Positions 1 through 9,685 of a DNA stretch of 64,000 nt are shown in pieces. This stretch comes from an uncultured Lachnospiraceae bacterium (GTDB taxonomy: Bacteria > Bacillota > Clostridia > Lachnospirales > Lachnospiraceae). Position 1 is the stretch's first letter. Each line of letters opens with the position of its first letter. The translations under genes were made by a program, and so were the position numbers. Below the pieces are notes generated by a model. The model was not told the origin of the DNA and ran no database searches. It saw only the letters and a list, made by a program, of their open reading frames with translations. The stretch spans positions 98,860-162,859 of the forward strand of contig CAJUBE010000004.1 of assembly GCA_910584725.1 (NCBI GenBank), written 5' to 3'.

Positions 1-1016
1 AACATAAATTCCTCCATCTGCTCCTGCGGGGTGAGAGGCTGTACCTCGCGGCGTCCCGTCCGCCGCAGCATTTCCGCAAACGGCTCAGACTGCGTCCCCG
101 CGGCATGTATCACACAGCCAGAATCCGAATGTCTGTCACGCGCTTCCATCCGTTTCAAGCAAGCCGCGTAATCCGCCTGCACGTCCGGATTCTTCCACCG
201 CACGTTCCCCACCATGGAGGACGCCCCCAGGCCGAAGCCCACGTAATCGCCCCTGCGCCAGTACACTTTGTTGTGGCGGCACTCCCACCCCTCTCTGGCA
301 TAGTTGGATATTTCGTAGCGGTGAAAGCCCGCCTCTCCAAGAACCGTTCCCGTCAGTTCGTACATCTCCCGGTCCTCGTCCTCGTCGGGAAACCGATAAG
401 CGTTTTGGTTTACATAAAGTGGAGTCCCCTCCTCCAGAATCAGACTGTACGCGGAAATGTGCTCCGGCGAGAGCGCGACAACCCGCTCCAGCGTTCTTCT
501 GTACGAAGCCATGCCCTGCCCCGGCAGTCCCGCCATCAGGTCGATATTGATATTGTCAAATCCCGCCGCCCTCGCCAGACTGTAAGTCTCCAGAAAGCTG
601 CCGTAGTCGTGAATCCGCCCGATACGCTTAAGTTCCTCGTCATCCGTGGACTGCAGTCCGATGCTGAGACGATTAATACCATGCGTTATGTAATCTCTCA
701 GCTTTTGCTCTGTCACCGTACCCGGATTACACTCTATGGTGATCTCTACGTCCTCCGCCACCGCGAAACCACTCCTGGTCCGCTCCAGAATCCGCCCCGT
801 CTCCCGCGACGGGAGAAGAGACGGCGTACCCCCGCCAAGAAAGATGGAGACCACCCTGTGATCTCCATAAAATACCGACTGTTCTTTTATTTCCCGCAGC
901 AATAAGTTTACATAACTTTCTATCTCCCCGTCGCAAGCCGGTCTGGAAAGGAAATCGCAGTACAGACATTTCTTTACGCAGAACGGTATGTGGATATAGA
1001 TGCTTAAATTTTTCAA
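1..1016 (-). CDS. hemW: HemW, radical SAM heme chaperone (3' end cut by window)
   Basis: A frame open from the window edge to a TTG start at 1016 encodes a radical SAM protein related to coproporphyrinogen III oxidase. Residues 1-20 read LKNLSIYIHIPFCVKKCLYC, with the CxxxCxxC cluster motif, followed by GGGTPSLL, ECNPGTVT and the family motif GLGASS. In the HemN/HemW family the Cys triad holds a [4Fe-4S] cluster that cleaves SAM; HemW is a heme-binding chaperone rather than a true oxidase. TTG is chosen because GGAGG precedes it at 4-nt spacing and the conserved N-terminus starts there. It lies downstream of lepA as in Bacillus, but a toxin-antitoxin pair separates them. The C-terminal end is outside the window. 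Confidence 0.88.
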   Translation of the reverse strand, partial: MKNLSIYIHIPFCVKKCLYCDFLSRPACDGEIESYVNLLLREIKEQSVFYGDHRVVSIFLGGGTPSLLPSRETGRILERTRSGFAVAEDVEITIECNPGTVTEQKLRDYITHGINRLSIGLQSTDDEELKRIGRIHDYGSFLETYSLARAAGFDNINIDLMAGLPGQGMASYRRTLERVVALSPEHISAYSLILEEGTPLYVNQNAYRFPDEDEDREMYELTGTVLGEAGFHRYEISNYAREGWECRHNKVYWRRGDYVGFGLGASSMVGNVRWKNPDVQADYAACLKRMEARDRHSDSGCVIHAAGTQSEPFAEMLRRTGRREVQPLTPQEQMEEFM

Positions 1017-1043
1017 CTTGACCTCCGCTCCGAAACATGCTGC

Positions 1044-1448
1044 CTATACCGAAATAATAAACGGTTCATTATAATACGAAATTAACGAATCATGTGTCAG
1101 AAACATTAAATTTTCTGCCTTTGCCTGCGCCACCATAATTCTATCAAATGGGTCATTATGTCGGGGCACATTTTCCGGACGTTTTAATGTTTCCAGCGCT
1201 GAAACATGTTTATTAAAAACAGGCAGCACGGAATATCCGTTATCTTCACAGCCCTTTTCCAAAAGACTACCGTTTATTCGTAGCTTATCCGGATGCAGCA
1301 TATGCTTAATCGTAATTTCCCAGACAGAGGCTGTACTATAAAATATTTCATTTTCTTTATCCAGAATAATTTCTTTCGCCCTTTCCGGCAGTTTAGAATC
1401 ATTCAGTACCGCCCAAATAGCGATATGCGTATCAATCAATATTTTCAT
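1044..1448 (-). CDS. PIN-domain toxin (VapC-like)
   Basis: 134-residue single PIN domain. Acidic residues of the RNase active site are visible: D6 in ILIDTHIAIW, E in TASVWEITIK, D in NDPFDRIMVAQA and D in LTHDSLI. This pattern matches the VapC-like subgroup with a TASxWE signature. VapC toxins are Mg-dependent RNases that cut tRNA or rRNA. The start follows the stop of the upstream antitoxin by about 5 nt, a standard toxin-antitoxin arrangement. The pair interrupts the usual lepA-hemW junction, which suggests insertion of the module. The RNA target cannot be read from sequence. Confidence 0.85.
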   Translation of the reverse strand: MKILIDTHIAIWAVLNDSKLPERAKEIILDKENEIFYSTASVWEITIKHMLHPDKLRINGSLLEKGCEDNGYSVLPVFNKHVSALETLKRPENVPRHNDPFDRIMVAQAKAENLMFLTHDSLISYYNEPFIISV

Positions 1449-1453
1449 CCGCG

Positions 1454-1702
1454 TTATACTCCAAACATTTCGGCTATTTCATCATTACAGTCATCTATAT
1501 CATAATCTGCGTCTATCAAATCCTGACCTTCTAAGCTGCCAATTCTGCGTACTCTGTCTCTATACACAGCCGATTCACGTAGATTTTCCTGAGCACTTTC
1601 CTTTGGCTTCATAAAGCGCTGTATCATATCAAGCAAAAACTGCAAATTATCCTCCGATAAGCCGTTAAGGGACTGTATCACCTGTCTCTGCAATGTTGAC
1701 AT
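1454..1702 (-). CDS. Antitoxin partner of the PIN toxin
   Basis: 82-residue small acidic protein directly upstream of the PIN toxin. The start is placed at ATG 1702, eight bases after AAAGGTGG; an in-frame GTG at 1714 overlaps that ribosome binding site and is less likely. The N-terminal half (STLQRQVIQSLNGLSEDNLQFLLDMIQRFM) looks helical, and the acidic C-terminal tail (DADYDIDDCNDEIAEMFGV) could be the toxin-neutralising segment. I recognise no specific DNA-binding family; the antitoxin role is inferred from size, order and spacing. Confidence 0.7.
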   Translation of the reverse strand: MSTLQRQVIQSLNGLSEDNLQFLLDMIQRFMKPKESAQENLRESAVYRDRVRRIGSLEGQDLIDADYDIDDCNDEIAEMFGV

Positions 1703-1735
1703 ATCAATTACCACCTTTCTTCATTTCTATGCCTC

Positions 1736-3541
<1,806 letters not shown>

Positions 3542-3580
3542 TGTTACCTCCATGCCGAAACGTTTTCTGCGAAGGCACGC

Positions 3581-3685
3581 GATGAGAAATTCGCGAAGAC
3601 GATTTCTCATCTGCGATCATCGAGTTTGTGGCACTATCACAAACTCGCGATTGAAAAATCAGCACATCAGTGTGATTTTTCAATC
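3581..3685. repeat. Three tandem perfect hairpins between spoIIP and lepA
   Basis: Three back-to-back palindromes fill the spoIIP-lepA gap. Hairpin 1: 3581-3590 with 3602-3611 (10 bp, stem GATGAGAAAT). Hairpin 2: 3621-3630 with 3638-3647 (10 bp, stem CGAGTTTGTG). Hairpin 3: 3649-3661 with 3673-3685 (13 bp, stem GATTGAAAAATCA, plus an inner CAC/GTG). None carries a clear U-run, so simple terminators are unlikely. They could be a dispersed repeat element or a leader structure upstream of lepA. Confidence 0.75.
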
Positions 3686-3742
3686 TGTCCTCCATTCTTC
3701 ATATGGAGAAAGTATACCAAATCCGCGGCTTGCTGTCTATAT

Positions 3743-5065
3743 TTAATCCCCCTCCGGCGCCTCCTCCCCGGCGTCCTCCTCCCGCTCCGGCTCCCTGCCG
3801 CTGAAAACAAGATCAAGCACGTGGGCCAAAACATCACACGCGTTATGTATTTCCTCCTCCGTATTGTTCTGCGCCCCCAGCTCAATCAGCAGGGATTTCG
3901 GACAGAGGTGCATATTATAGCGGTACGCTTTCAGGTAGATTCTGCGGGCGATCCCGGGATAATACTCATTGCAGGCCGCCTGCATCTGGAAGGACAGCGC
4001 CAGATTGTCCGACAGATAGGGATTTTCCAGCTGCGCGATCTCCCCCTTTTTCGTGCGGCACAGACCGTTAAAGAACATAAACTGCGCGGTGGGCCGTCCC
4101 TGCAGCTCCATCACCAGACGCCTGTCCGCAGGCATTTCATCGCGGTGCAGGTCGATCACCGCCTCAATGGAAGGGTTCTCCTGCAAAATAGTCTCAATGG
4201 CAGGCAGCGAATTGTTGTAGGCGTAAGCCCTGTCCTCGTCGTAGCATCCTGTATCGTGTATCACATTATACCCGTATTCCTCCCGCAAAAGCTGCGCCAG
4301 ATACTTTCCCGCCCCCACGATCCCGCCGTTCTCGTCACCCGGCACGGAATCCGCAAAGCTCTCCTTGGAATGGGTGTGATAAAGCAAAATCTGGGGCGCG
4401 TCCGCATCCCCCTGAATCCGCATGTCCTTTTCCAAAAGCGTCTCCGCCCGCAGAAGCCCTTCCCCGGCAACGGTGGTGCTGTCCACCGCATAAAACGCCT
4501 TGATCAGCTCCTCGTAGGAAGATAATTCCTCAAAACGGTAGCGGTAGCTTTTCTCCTCCGCCCGCGCAAAAGACTGTTCTTCCTCGCCATCATCCGTCTC
4601 CGGTTCCTCCTCTTCCTCCTGTTCCGCAGATAAATAACGCTCGTTTTCTTTTAGGAGAGCCGACTCCAGATTCTTTTCCAGATGCATGGCGTCATCCCCG
4701 TACTCAAGCGCCTCCTCCGGCAGCCCCTTGAAATCCTCATCGCTGCCCTCCGGCAGAGGCAGTCTGGCGTAATCGCTTTCCGTCACGCTCTCCGTCCCGT
4801 TCTCCAGCGCATAGAGCAGCCCCGGATATTGGGCCAGCAGGGCCTTCCTCAAAAAACCGTCCCCCGACGGCATGTGGTTTGCCTCGCTCATCCTGCGTAT
4901 GCCGGGCAGGTAAGGCTCCATCACCAGCTCCTCCACAATCCCATGGAAGGCGGAAGTCTCCGCTTTCTTCTCACGCCCCCGCCAAAGCTCCACACATCCA
5001 AACCCGACAGATATAATAACAATCGCTATTAAAATATATTTCACCCATCTTCTATTCTTGTACAT
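3743..5065 (-). CDS. spoIIP: Stage II sporulation protein P (engulfment hydrolase)
   Basis: 440 residues: an N-terminal membrane anchor (residues 9-26, YILIAIVIISVGFGCVEL), a Glu-rich low-complexity linker (about 160-190), and a C-terminal SpoIIP domain. Family motifs are LLYHTHSKE and VIDLHRDEMP; their His/Glu/Asp residues belong to the amidase/endopeptidase centre. SpoIIP acts with SpoIID and SpoIIM on peptidoglycan during engulfment of the forespore. It sits just downstream of gpr, the order seen in Bacillus. The Shine-Dalgarno before ATG 5065 is weak. The tail after FSGRE is acidic and not conserved. Confidence 0.93.
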   Translation of the reverse strand: MYKNRRWVKYILIAIVIISVGFGCVELWRGREKKAETSAFHGIVEELVMEPYLPGIRRMSEANHMPSGDGFLRKALLAQYPGLLYALENGTESVTESDYARLPLPEGSDEDFKGLPEEALEYGDDAMHLEKNLESALLKENERYLSAEQEEEEEPETDDGEEEQSFARAEEKSYRYRFEELSSYEELIKAFYAVDSTTVAGEGLLRAETLLEKDMRIQGDADAPQILLYHTHSKESFADSVPGDENGGIVGAGKYLAQLLREEYGYNVIHDTGCYDEDRAYAYNNSLPAIETILQENPSIEAVIDLHRDEMPADRRLVMELQGRPTAQFMFFNGLCRTKKGEIAQLENPYLSDNLALSFQMQAACNEYYPGIARRIYLKAYRYNMHLCPKSLLIELGAQNNTEEEIHNACDVLAHVLDLVFSGREPEREEDAGEEAPEGD

Positions 5066-5152
5066 ACTAAAGATATATGCACGGCGAATGCAGGTTCATG
5101 CGTAAATGCTTCGGCCTGTACCGAATAGTTTATCTCACGCTTTCTCTCTCTG

Positions 5153-6019
5153 TCAGAGATTCAGCGCACCGTTGATCCCGTCGCAGATAATGTGGCTGAT
5201 CTGGCGGATCTGCTGATCCACATCCTTTGTGGTCACATACATATTGTTGAGTTCCTTGAGCGTGGCGGGCCGCTCTCCCATGGCGTCCCCCACGATCGTA
5301 GCCGCGTCCACCACCGTCGGCACACCCAGCGCCAGCACAGGAATGTGAAGCGTCTCCTCCGTGATGGCGTTTCTGTGGTTTCCCACGCCGGAGCCGGGAT
5401 GAATGCCCGTGTTCGTGATCTGGATGGTGCGGTTTAAACGCTTGGTGGAGCGAGCCGCCAGCGCGTCGATCACGATCACCAGATCCGGCTTCGTCTCCCC
5501 GATCACACCTTTGATAATCTCCGCGGATTCCATGCCCGTCTTCGCCATAACGCCCGGAACCAGGCTGCTCACCAGATGCATCTTCGTCCGGTTGTAAGCC
5601 ACCTTGCCGTATTCCAGCACAATATGCCTGTTGACAAAGAGATTATCCACCACGTTCGGCCCGAGGGAATCCGCTGTAACCTCCCGGTTTCCAAGCCCCA
5701 CCACCAGAATCGACTGTTCCTCATCAGGATTCGGCAGAATCCCGCGAAGCTGCTCGGCCAGAATGGCGGATATCTCCTGATGATAGTCCTCCTCCGGCTC
5801 CGTCATGGCGGGTGCCTCCAGCGTTATATAGGTTCCCATGGGTTTCCCCAGCGCCTTGGCCCCGTTTTTCGTCTCTATAACCACCCGGGTAATATGCACG
5901 TCGCTCTCCTCGTCATAGTGCTCCTCCACTTTCACTCCATGAAGCCCGGACTCTTCTTCCCCAACACTTTCTCTGGCTTCCAACGCCAAGTCCGTCCTGA
6001 CATTTGACCAGCTATCCAT
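5153..6019 (-). CDS. gpr: GPR germination protease
   Basis: 288-residue spore protease that degrades small acid-soluble DNA-protecting proteins at germination (family A25). Conserved blocks visible: VRTDLALEARE at the N-terminus, next to the propeptide cleavage region, GLGNREVTADSLGP, LVIVIDALAARS and IHPGSGVGN. Start chosen at ATG 6019, about eight bases after AAGGGATGG; the ATG at 6031 would overlap the ribosome binding site. Divergent from rpsT and upstream of spoIIP, as in other endospore formers. In Bacillus it is transcribed by sigma-G in the forespore; I could not assign that promoter here with confidence. Confidence 0.95.
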   Translation of the reverse strand: MDSWSNVRTDLALEARESVGEEESGLHGVKVEEHYDEESDVHITRVVIETKNGAKALGKPMGTYITLEAPAMTEPEEDYHQEISAILAEQLRGILPNPDEEQSILVVGLGNREVTADSLGPNVVDNLFVNRHIVLEYGKVAYNRTKMHLVSSLVPGVMAKTGMESAEIIKGVIGETKPDLVIVIDALAARSTKRLNRTIQITNTGIHPGSGVGNHRNAITEETLHIPVLALGVPTVVDAATIVGDAMGERPATLKELNNMYVTTKDVDQQIRQISHIICDGINGALNL

Positions 6020-6146
6020 AGCAATTTCCATCCCTTTCTGGCTTCGCAGCCGCTTATTTTTCTTTTGCAGCTATTATAGTTTATGCGCTAATCTTTCGCC
6101 TGCCCATTTTGTTTTCTATTTTTTGCAGAAATAAACAAAATATGTA

Positions 6147-6175
6147 TTGACATCCCCTTTTCCATAATCTAAAAT
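6147..6175 (+). promoter_or_regulatory. Sigma-A-type promoter of rpsT
   Basis: TTGACA at 6147-6152, a 17-nt spacer and TAAAAT at 6170-6175. It lies 72 nt upstream of the rpsT start and reads away from gpr. Confidence 0.8.
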
Positions 6176-6246
6176 AATATGCGTGTGTCTCTGTCCAATC
6201 TATAAAAAAGAAAATAAAGTGTTGATGTTTTGAAATGGAGGATGTT

Positions 6247-6510
6247 ATGGCTAATATCAAATCTGCGAAAAAGAGAATTCTGGTAAACAGGACGAAGGCT
6301 GAGAGAAACAAGTCCATCAAGTCCGGCGTTAAGACAGCGATCAAGAAGGTATATGCCGCGATCGATGCGAAGGATAAGGTTGCCGCACAGAGCGCGCTGC
6401 TCGCCGCAACCAGCGCAATCGACAAGGCTACCAAAAAGGGCGTATACCACAAGAATACCTCTGCCAGAAAAGTTTCCCGCATGGCCCTTGCCGTGAACAA
6501 GATGGCGTAA
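6247..6510 (+). CDS. rpsT: 30S ribosomal protein S20
   Basis: 87-residue basic protein beginning MANIKSAKKRILVNRTKAERNK, typical of S20, which binds 16S rRNA in the 30S body. The start at 6247 follows GGAGGATGTT; the in-frame ATG at 6235 lies before this ribosome binding site. Stands alone with its own strong promoter, divergent from gpr. Confidence 0.97.
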   Translation: MANIKSAKKRILVNRTKAERNKSIKSGVKTAIKKVYAAIDAKDKVAAQSALLAATSAIDKATKKGVYHKNTSARKVSRMALAVNKMA

Positions 6511-6554
6511 GGAAAGCGGTCTGTATTCTCTTATAATATGTATGACAGTATGAA

Positions 6555-6622
6555 AGGCGGATGCTCTGGCACCCGCCTCATTTCATGCGCGGCGAGTAGG
6601 GGAAGAGAATCTTCCCTACTCG
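6555..6622. terminator. Terminator-like hairpins between rpsT and the convergent sugar gene
   Basis: Hairpin 1 pairs AGGCGG 6555-6560 with CCGCCT 6573-6578 (inner TGC/GCA), followed on the plus strand by a short T-rich run. Hairpin 2 pairs 6593-6606 with 6610-6622 (CGAGTAGGG(G)AAGA against TCTTCCCTACTCG, one bulged G). The second lies 10 nt past the stop of the convergent gene and probably ends that transcript. Hairpin 2 and the following CTCGATTGCACA resemble the segment at 44014-44057. Confidence 0.6.
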
Positions 6623-6632
6623 ATTGCACATC

Positions 6633-7550
6633 TCATACAAACTGCTCTAAATACCTCTTGGACTGCGACAGGGATTTCCTTACTTTCTCCCTGCTGCCCT
6701 CAAAAGCCCTGTCCTCCACTTCGATACACGCATATCCGTCATACCCGGTATCCGTAAGCGCCGACACAAAAGCCCCCCAGTCTATATCCCCAAGACCCGG
6801 TATCTTCGGCTGCATAAAGTCCAGTGGATATGCCATGACCCCGCACTCCGCCAGCTTATCTTTTCTTATTTTAATGTCCTTAAAATGAATGTGAAAGATC
6901 TTATCCTTAAATTCATAAATCGGCTGGATATAGTCCATGCCCTGCCAGACAAAATGACTCGGATCATAATTTAATCCAAAATGATCGCTTTCTATCCGCC
7001 CAAACAGTTCTCTAAAGATCACCGGCGTGGTCATCAGGTTCTGCCCTCCCGGCCACTGGTCAGCCCCAAACAGCATCGGGCAGTTTTCTATCCCTATTTT
7101 GACCCGGTTTTCCTCCGCATACCTTATAATATCGGGCCACACCTCATCAAACAGCGCCAGATTCTCCTCGATGGTTTTATGCTGATCCCTGCCGATAAAC
7201 GTCGTGGTCATATAAACTCCCAGAAGAGCGGACGCCCTGATGACTTTTTTCAGATGGCGGATATTTTCCTCTCGTTTTTCCAAATCTCCATCCATGGTGT
7301 TGGGATAATAGGCGAGGGCGGATATCTCGATCTTTCTCTCCTTCGCATAGGAAAGGATATGTTCTCTGTACGACGCATCTTCTATCACACGCCCCACATC
7401 AATATGGGATACCCCCGCATAGCGCCGCTCGGCACCGCCTGCCGGCCAGCACGCCACCTCCACGCACGAAAATCCGAGCGCAGACGCGGTATCTATCATT
7501 TCTTCATATTCATACGCCTCCAGAATAGAAGTAACAAATCCTATTTTCAT
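6633..7550 (-). CDS. Sugar phosphate isomerase/epimerase (TIM barrel)
   Basis: 305-residue xylose isomerase-like TIM barrel (AP endonuclease 2 superfamily). Metal-ligand motifs visible: GIENCPM (Glu), LNYDPSHFVWQGMD (Asp/His), IFHIHFKDIK (His) and ACIEVED (Glu). Start set at ATG 7550, five bases after GGAGG; an ATG at 7562 overlaps that site. Last gene of the operon 7572 / 8633 / 9686 / 10690, so it probably takes part in catabolism of a sugar or inositol-like compound. The substrate cannot be assigned from sequence. Confidence 0.85.
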   Translation of the reverse strand: MKIGFVTSILEAYEYEEMIDTASALGFSCVEVACWPAGGAERRYAGVSHIDVGRVIEDASYREHILSYAKERKIEISALAYYPNTMDGDLEKREENIRHLKKVIRASALLGVYMTTTFIGRDQHKTIEENLALFDEVWPDIIRYAEENRVKIGIENCPMLFGADQWPGGQNLMTTPVIFRELFGRIESDHFGLNYDPSHFVWQGMDYIQPIYEFKDKIFHIHFKDIKIRKDKLAECGVMAYPLDFMQPKIPGLGDIDWGAFVSALTDTGYDGYACIEVEDRAFEGSREKVRKSLSQSKRYLEQFV

Positions 7551-7571
7551 ATATGCCTCCATGTTCGGGTC

Positions 7572-8636
7572 TCAGGCTTCGCCCGTGCCTTTCTGACCCT
7601 CCTGATTTACAGTAACTGTACACCCCTTCTGTGAGGACTCGACGCTTCCGAACACAGCCCGCATTGCCTGCAGGACAGACGCCCCGGAAATCTCCGGCTC
7701 GCTCCCTTTTTCCAGACATTCCACAAACAAATCAATTATGCCCGAGTTTGTCTGGGCATCGTTGGTCTGAATCGCCTCCGCGTCATATGCTCTCCGGGTC
7801 CCGTTTTCCTTCGTGATCACAATGCTATGTAACGGATCGTCATATATTTTCATGATTCCCTCCGTCCCGTACAGCACCGTAGAATTGTCCTCCGCCCCAT
7901 AATGGGTCCACGATGCGGTCATGGTTCCTGTCGCGCCGCCGGACAGCCGGTAAATACAAAACGCGTTGTCGTCCACGCCGATGGGCTCCCCCGTGCCGTC
8001 CTTTTTGTGAAGCGTCACCAGCCGCGCCGTGACCTCCACAATCTTCTGTGACGTCAGAAACTGGATCAAATCCGTCTTATGGATGCCGAGATCCGCCATG
8101 GCTCCCATGACCGCTCTGTCCTTATCAAAAAACCATGTGCTTTTCCCGGGGTCTATGCTCCATGTCTCCGGCCCGCCGTGCCCGAAAGTGGTACGGAAGG
8201 TAAGGATATCCCCTATTTCCCCCGCGTCTATCATCCGCTTTGCCTCCCTGTGCGCACCGGCAAGTCTCTGGTTCTGGTCAATCATCAGAATCCTGTCATT
8301 TCGTTTCGCGGCTCTCACCATGGCTTCGCAGTCAGCCAATGTCATCGCCATAGGCTTTTCGCAAAGCACATGTTTTCCTGCCTCCAGCGCCGCGATGGTG
8401 ATGGCTGCATGGACACTGTTCGCCGCACACACCGACACTGCGTCAATGGCATCATCCGCCAGCAGTTCCTCATAAGAGTCGTAAGCCTTCGCCTGATATT
8501 TTTTCGCAAGCTCCCCTGCCCGTTCCCGGTTGATGTCATAAAACCCGCAGATTCTGGCGTTCCCATTCGCCTCGTATTCCGGAATATGCCTGACCTGCGC
8601 AATCCTGCCGCACCCTATAATGCCTACATTTATCAC
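7572..8636 (-). CDS. Gfo/Idh/MocA family NAD(P)-dependent oxidoreductase
   Basis: 354 residues. The N-terminal Rossmann motif GIIGCGRIAQVRHIPEY, the AxxxGKHVLCEKPMA segment (catalytic Lys in EKP) and DLGIHKTDLIQF (putative catalytic His) define the family, which oxidises sugars or inositols. The start is GTG at 8636 with GAGGAGG seven bases upstream. The preceding gene ends TGA at 8633-8635, so stop and start overlap as GTGA, implying translational coupling with the epimerase-like gene. Substrate unknown; the partners suggest a ketose or inositol derivative. Confidence 0.9.
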   Translation of the reverse strand: MINVGIIGCGRIAQVRHIPEYEANGNARICGFYDINRERAGELAKKYQAKAYDSYEELLADDAIDAVSVCAANSVHAAITIAALEAGKHVLCEKPMAMTLADCEAMVRAAKRNDRILMIDQNQRLAGAHREAKRMIDAGEIGDILTFRTTFGHGGPETWSIDPGKSTWFFDKDRAVMGAMADLGIHKTDLIQFLTSQKIVEVTARLVTLHKKDGTGEPIGVDDNAFCIYRLSGGATGTMTASWTHYGAEDNSTVLYGTEGIMKIYDDPLHSIVITKENGTRRAYDAEAIQTNDAQTNSGIIDLFVECLEKGSEPEISGASVLQAMRAVFGSVESSQKGCTVTVNQEGQKGTGEA

Positions 8637-9496
8637 CTTACTTCCTCCTCGCTTTCAAAATTTTGAATGCTTTCCTCCGTCATCCTGATATAGTCGACTG
8701 CCTGTTTTGCGTATCTGTCCATCCTGCCTGTCTGTGTGCTGATTCCCGCCGCGCTGTAAGGATCAGACAGGCGGTACATAAATTCCATGGTCAGGGAGCC
8801 TTCGTAGCCGATTCTATGCAATGCGCGGAGCACTTCCTTAAAGTCAATGTGTCCCATTCCGGCCGCCTCCCGCGTATTGTCCGCGATATGCACATGTACC
8901 AGCTCGTCCCGCATCCTGTACAGGCTGTCCACAGGATCTGCCTCCTCTATATTCATGTGAAACAGGTCCGCCATCATGCTGACCGCAGGGTGGTTTACCC
9001 TTTTCACGAAATCCAGCCCCTTTGCGATGGTGTTTACAAAATAGGTCTCATACCGGTTGATGGCTTCTACCGCCAGCGTCACCCCTTTTTCCAGGGCATA
9101 ATCCGCCGCTCTTCTCACATTGCCGACGGCATTTTCCGTCAGCTCTTCCATGGACATACCCTCCGGTTTCACGCATCTGCCTACCGGGGACGGCACAACA
9201 ATCATAATCTTCGCCCCGACTCCCACCGCAAAATCCACGCTGTCTTTGATGTACTGAACCGCCCTTTCCCCCGTCTCGCCATCCGCCGTCAAGTCCCTGC
9301 TCTCATCAAAGATGCCGCAGAGGGAGCGACAGTCCAATCCGTACGTTTCCAGCAGACTTCTGCATTCCCCCGCATCCAGGCGGTAAGGCTCTGCCGCAAA
9401 CTCGATGCCGTTGTAGCCGAAGCGTTTCAGGCGCTCGCAGCTTACCGCAAGCGGCTCATCGCCGACAATCCACTGTGTCATTCCTATGTGAAACAT
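8633..9496 (-). CDS. D-tagatose/psicose 3-epimerase-like TIM-barrel protein
   Basis: 287 residues. Motifs VEAINRYETYFVNT and MMADLFHMNIEE closely resemble those of ketose 3-epimerases; later ligands are VHIADNTRE and LTMEFMYR. These enzymes use a divalent metal held by two Glu, one Asp and one His to invert C3 of ketoses. The gene overlaps the downstream dehydrogenase by 4 nt. The gap upstream (9497-9685) holds copy A of the structured repeat family. The 3-epimerase activity is inferred from motifs. Confidence 0.82.
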   Translation of the reverse strand: MFHIGMTQWIVGDEPLAVSCERLKRFGYNGIEFAAEPYRLDAGECRSLLETYGLDCRSLCGIFDESRDLTADGETGERAVQYIKDSVDFAVGVGAKIMIVVPSPVGRCVKPEGMSMEELTENAVGNVRRAADYALEKGVTLAVEAINRYETYFVNTIAKGLDFVKRVNHPAVSMMADLFHMNIEEADPVDSLYRMRDELVHVHIADNTREAAGMGHIDFKEVLRALHRIGYEGSLTMEFMYRLSDPYSAAGISTQTGRMDRYAKQAVDYIRMTEESIQNFESEEEVR

Positions 9497-9537
9497 ATTT
9501 TCCTCCGTTTCCGCGGGCTTCTCACACTAACCGCCCT

Positions 9538-9681
9538 GATTCCGCTTCGCGGAATCTCAAATCAATGCGGAGAATGCCGCATTTCAGGCATTCTCTGGCG
9601 TGAGACTTAGTACTTCCAAGTCAGCTTTGCTGACTTTGCGATGCAGCCTTTGCTGCTGAGCTTTAGAAGTACTTCTTACGC
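9538..9681 (-). repeat. Structured repeat family, copy A
   Basis: Multi-hairpin intergenic element starting 4 nt after the permease stop. Read on the plus strand: P1 9538-9545/9549-9556 (GATTCCGC); P2 9570-9578/9587-9595 (GAGAATGCC); outer stem P3 9598-9603/9676-9681; P4 9609-9616/9666-9673 (AGTACTTC with GAAGTACT); within P4 two hairpins, P5 9618-9625/9629-9636 (AAGTCAGC) and P6 9643-9647/9652-9656 (GCAGC). The other copies are at 14668-14759, 34878-35068 and 46067-46179. Confidence 0.85.
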
Positions 9682-9685
9682 TGCG

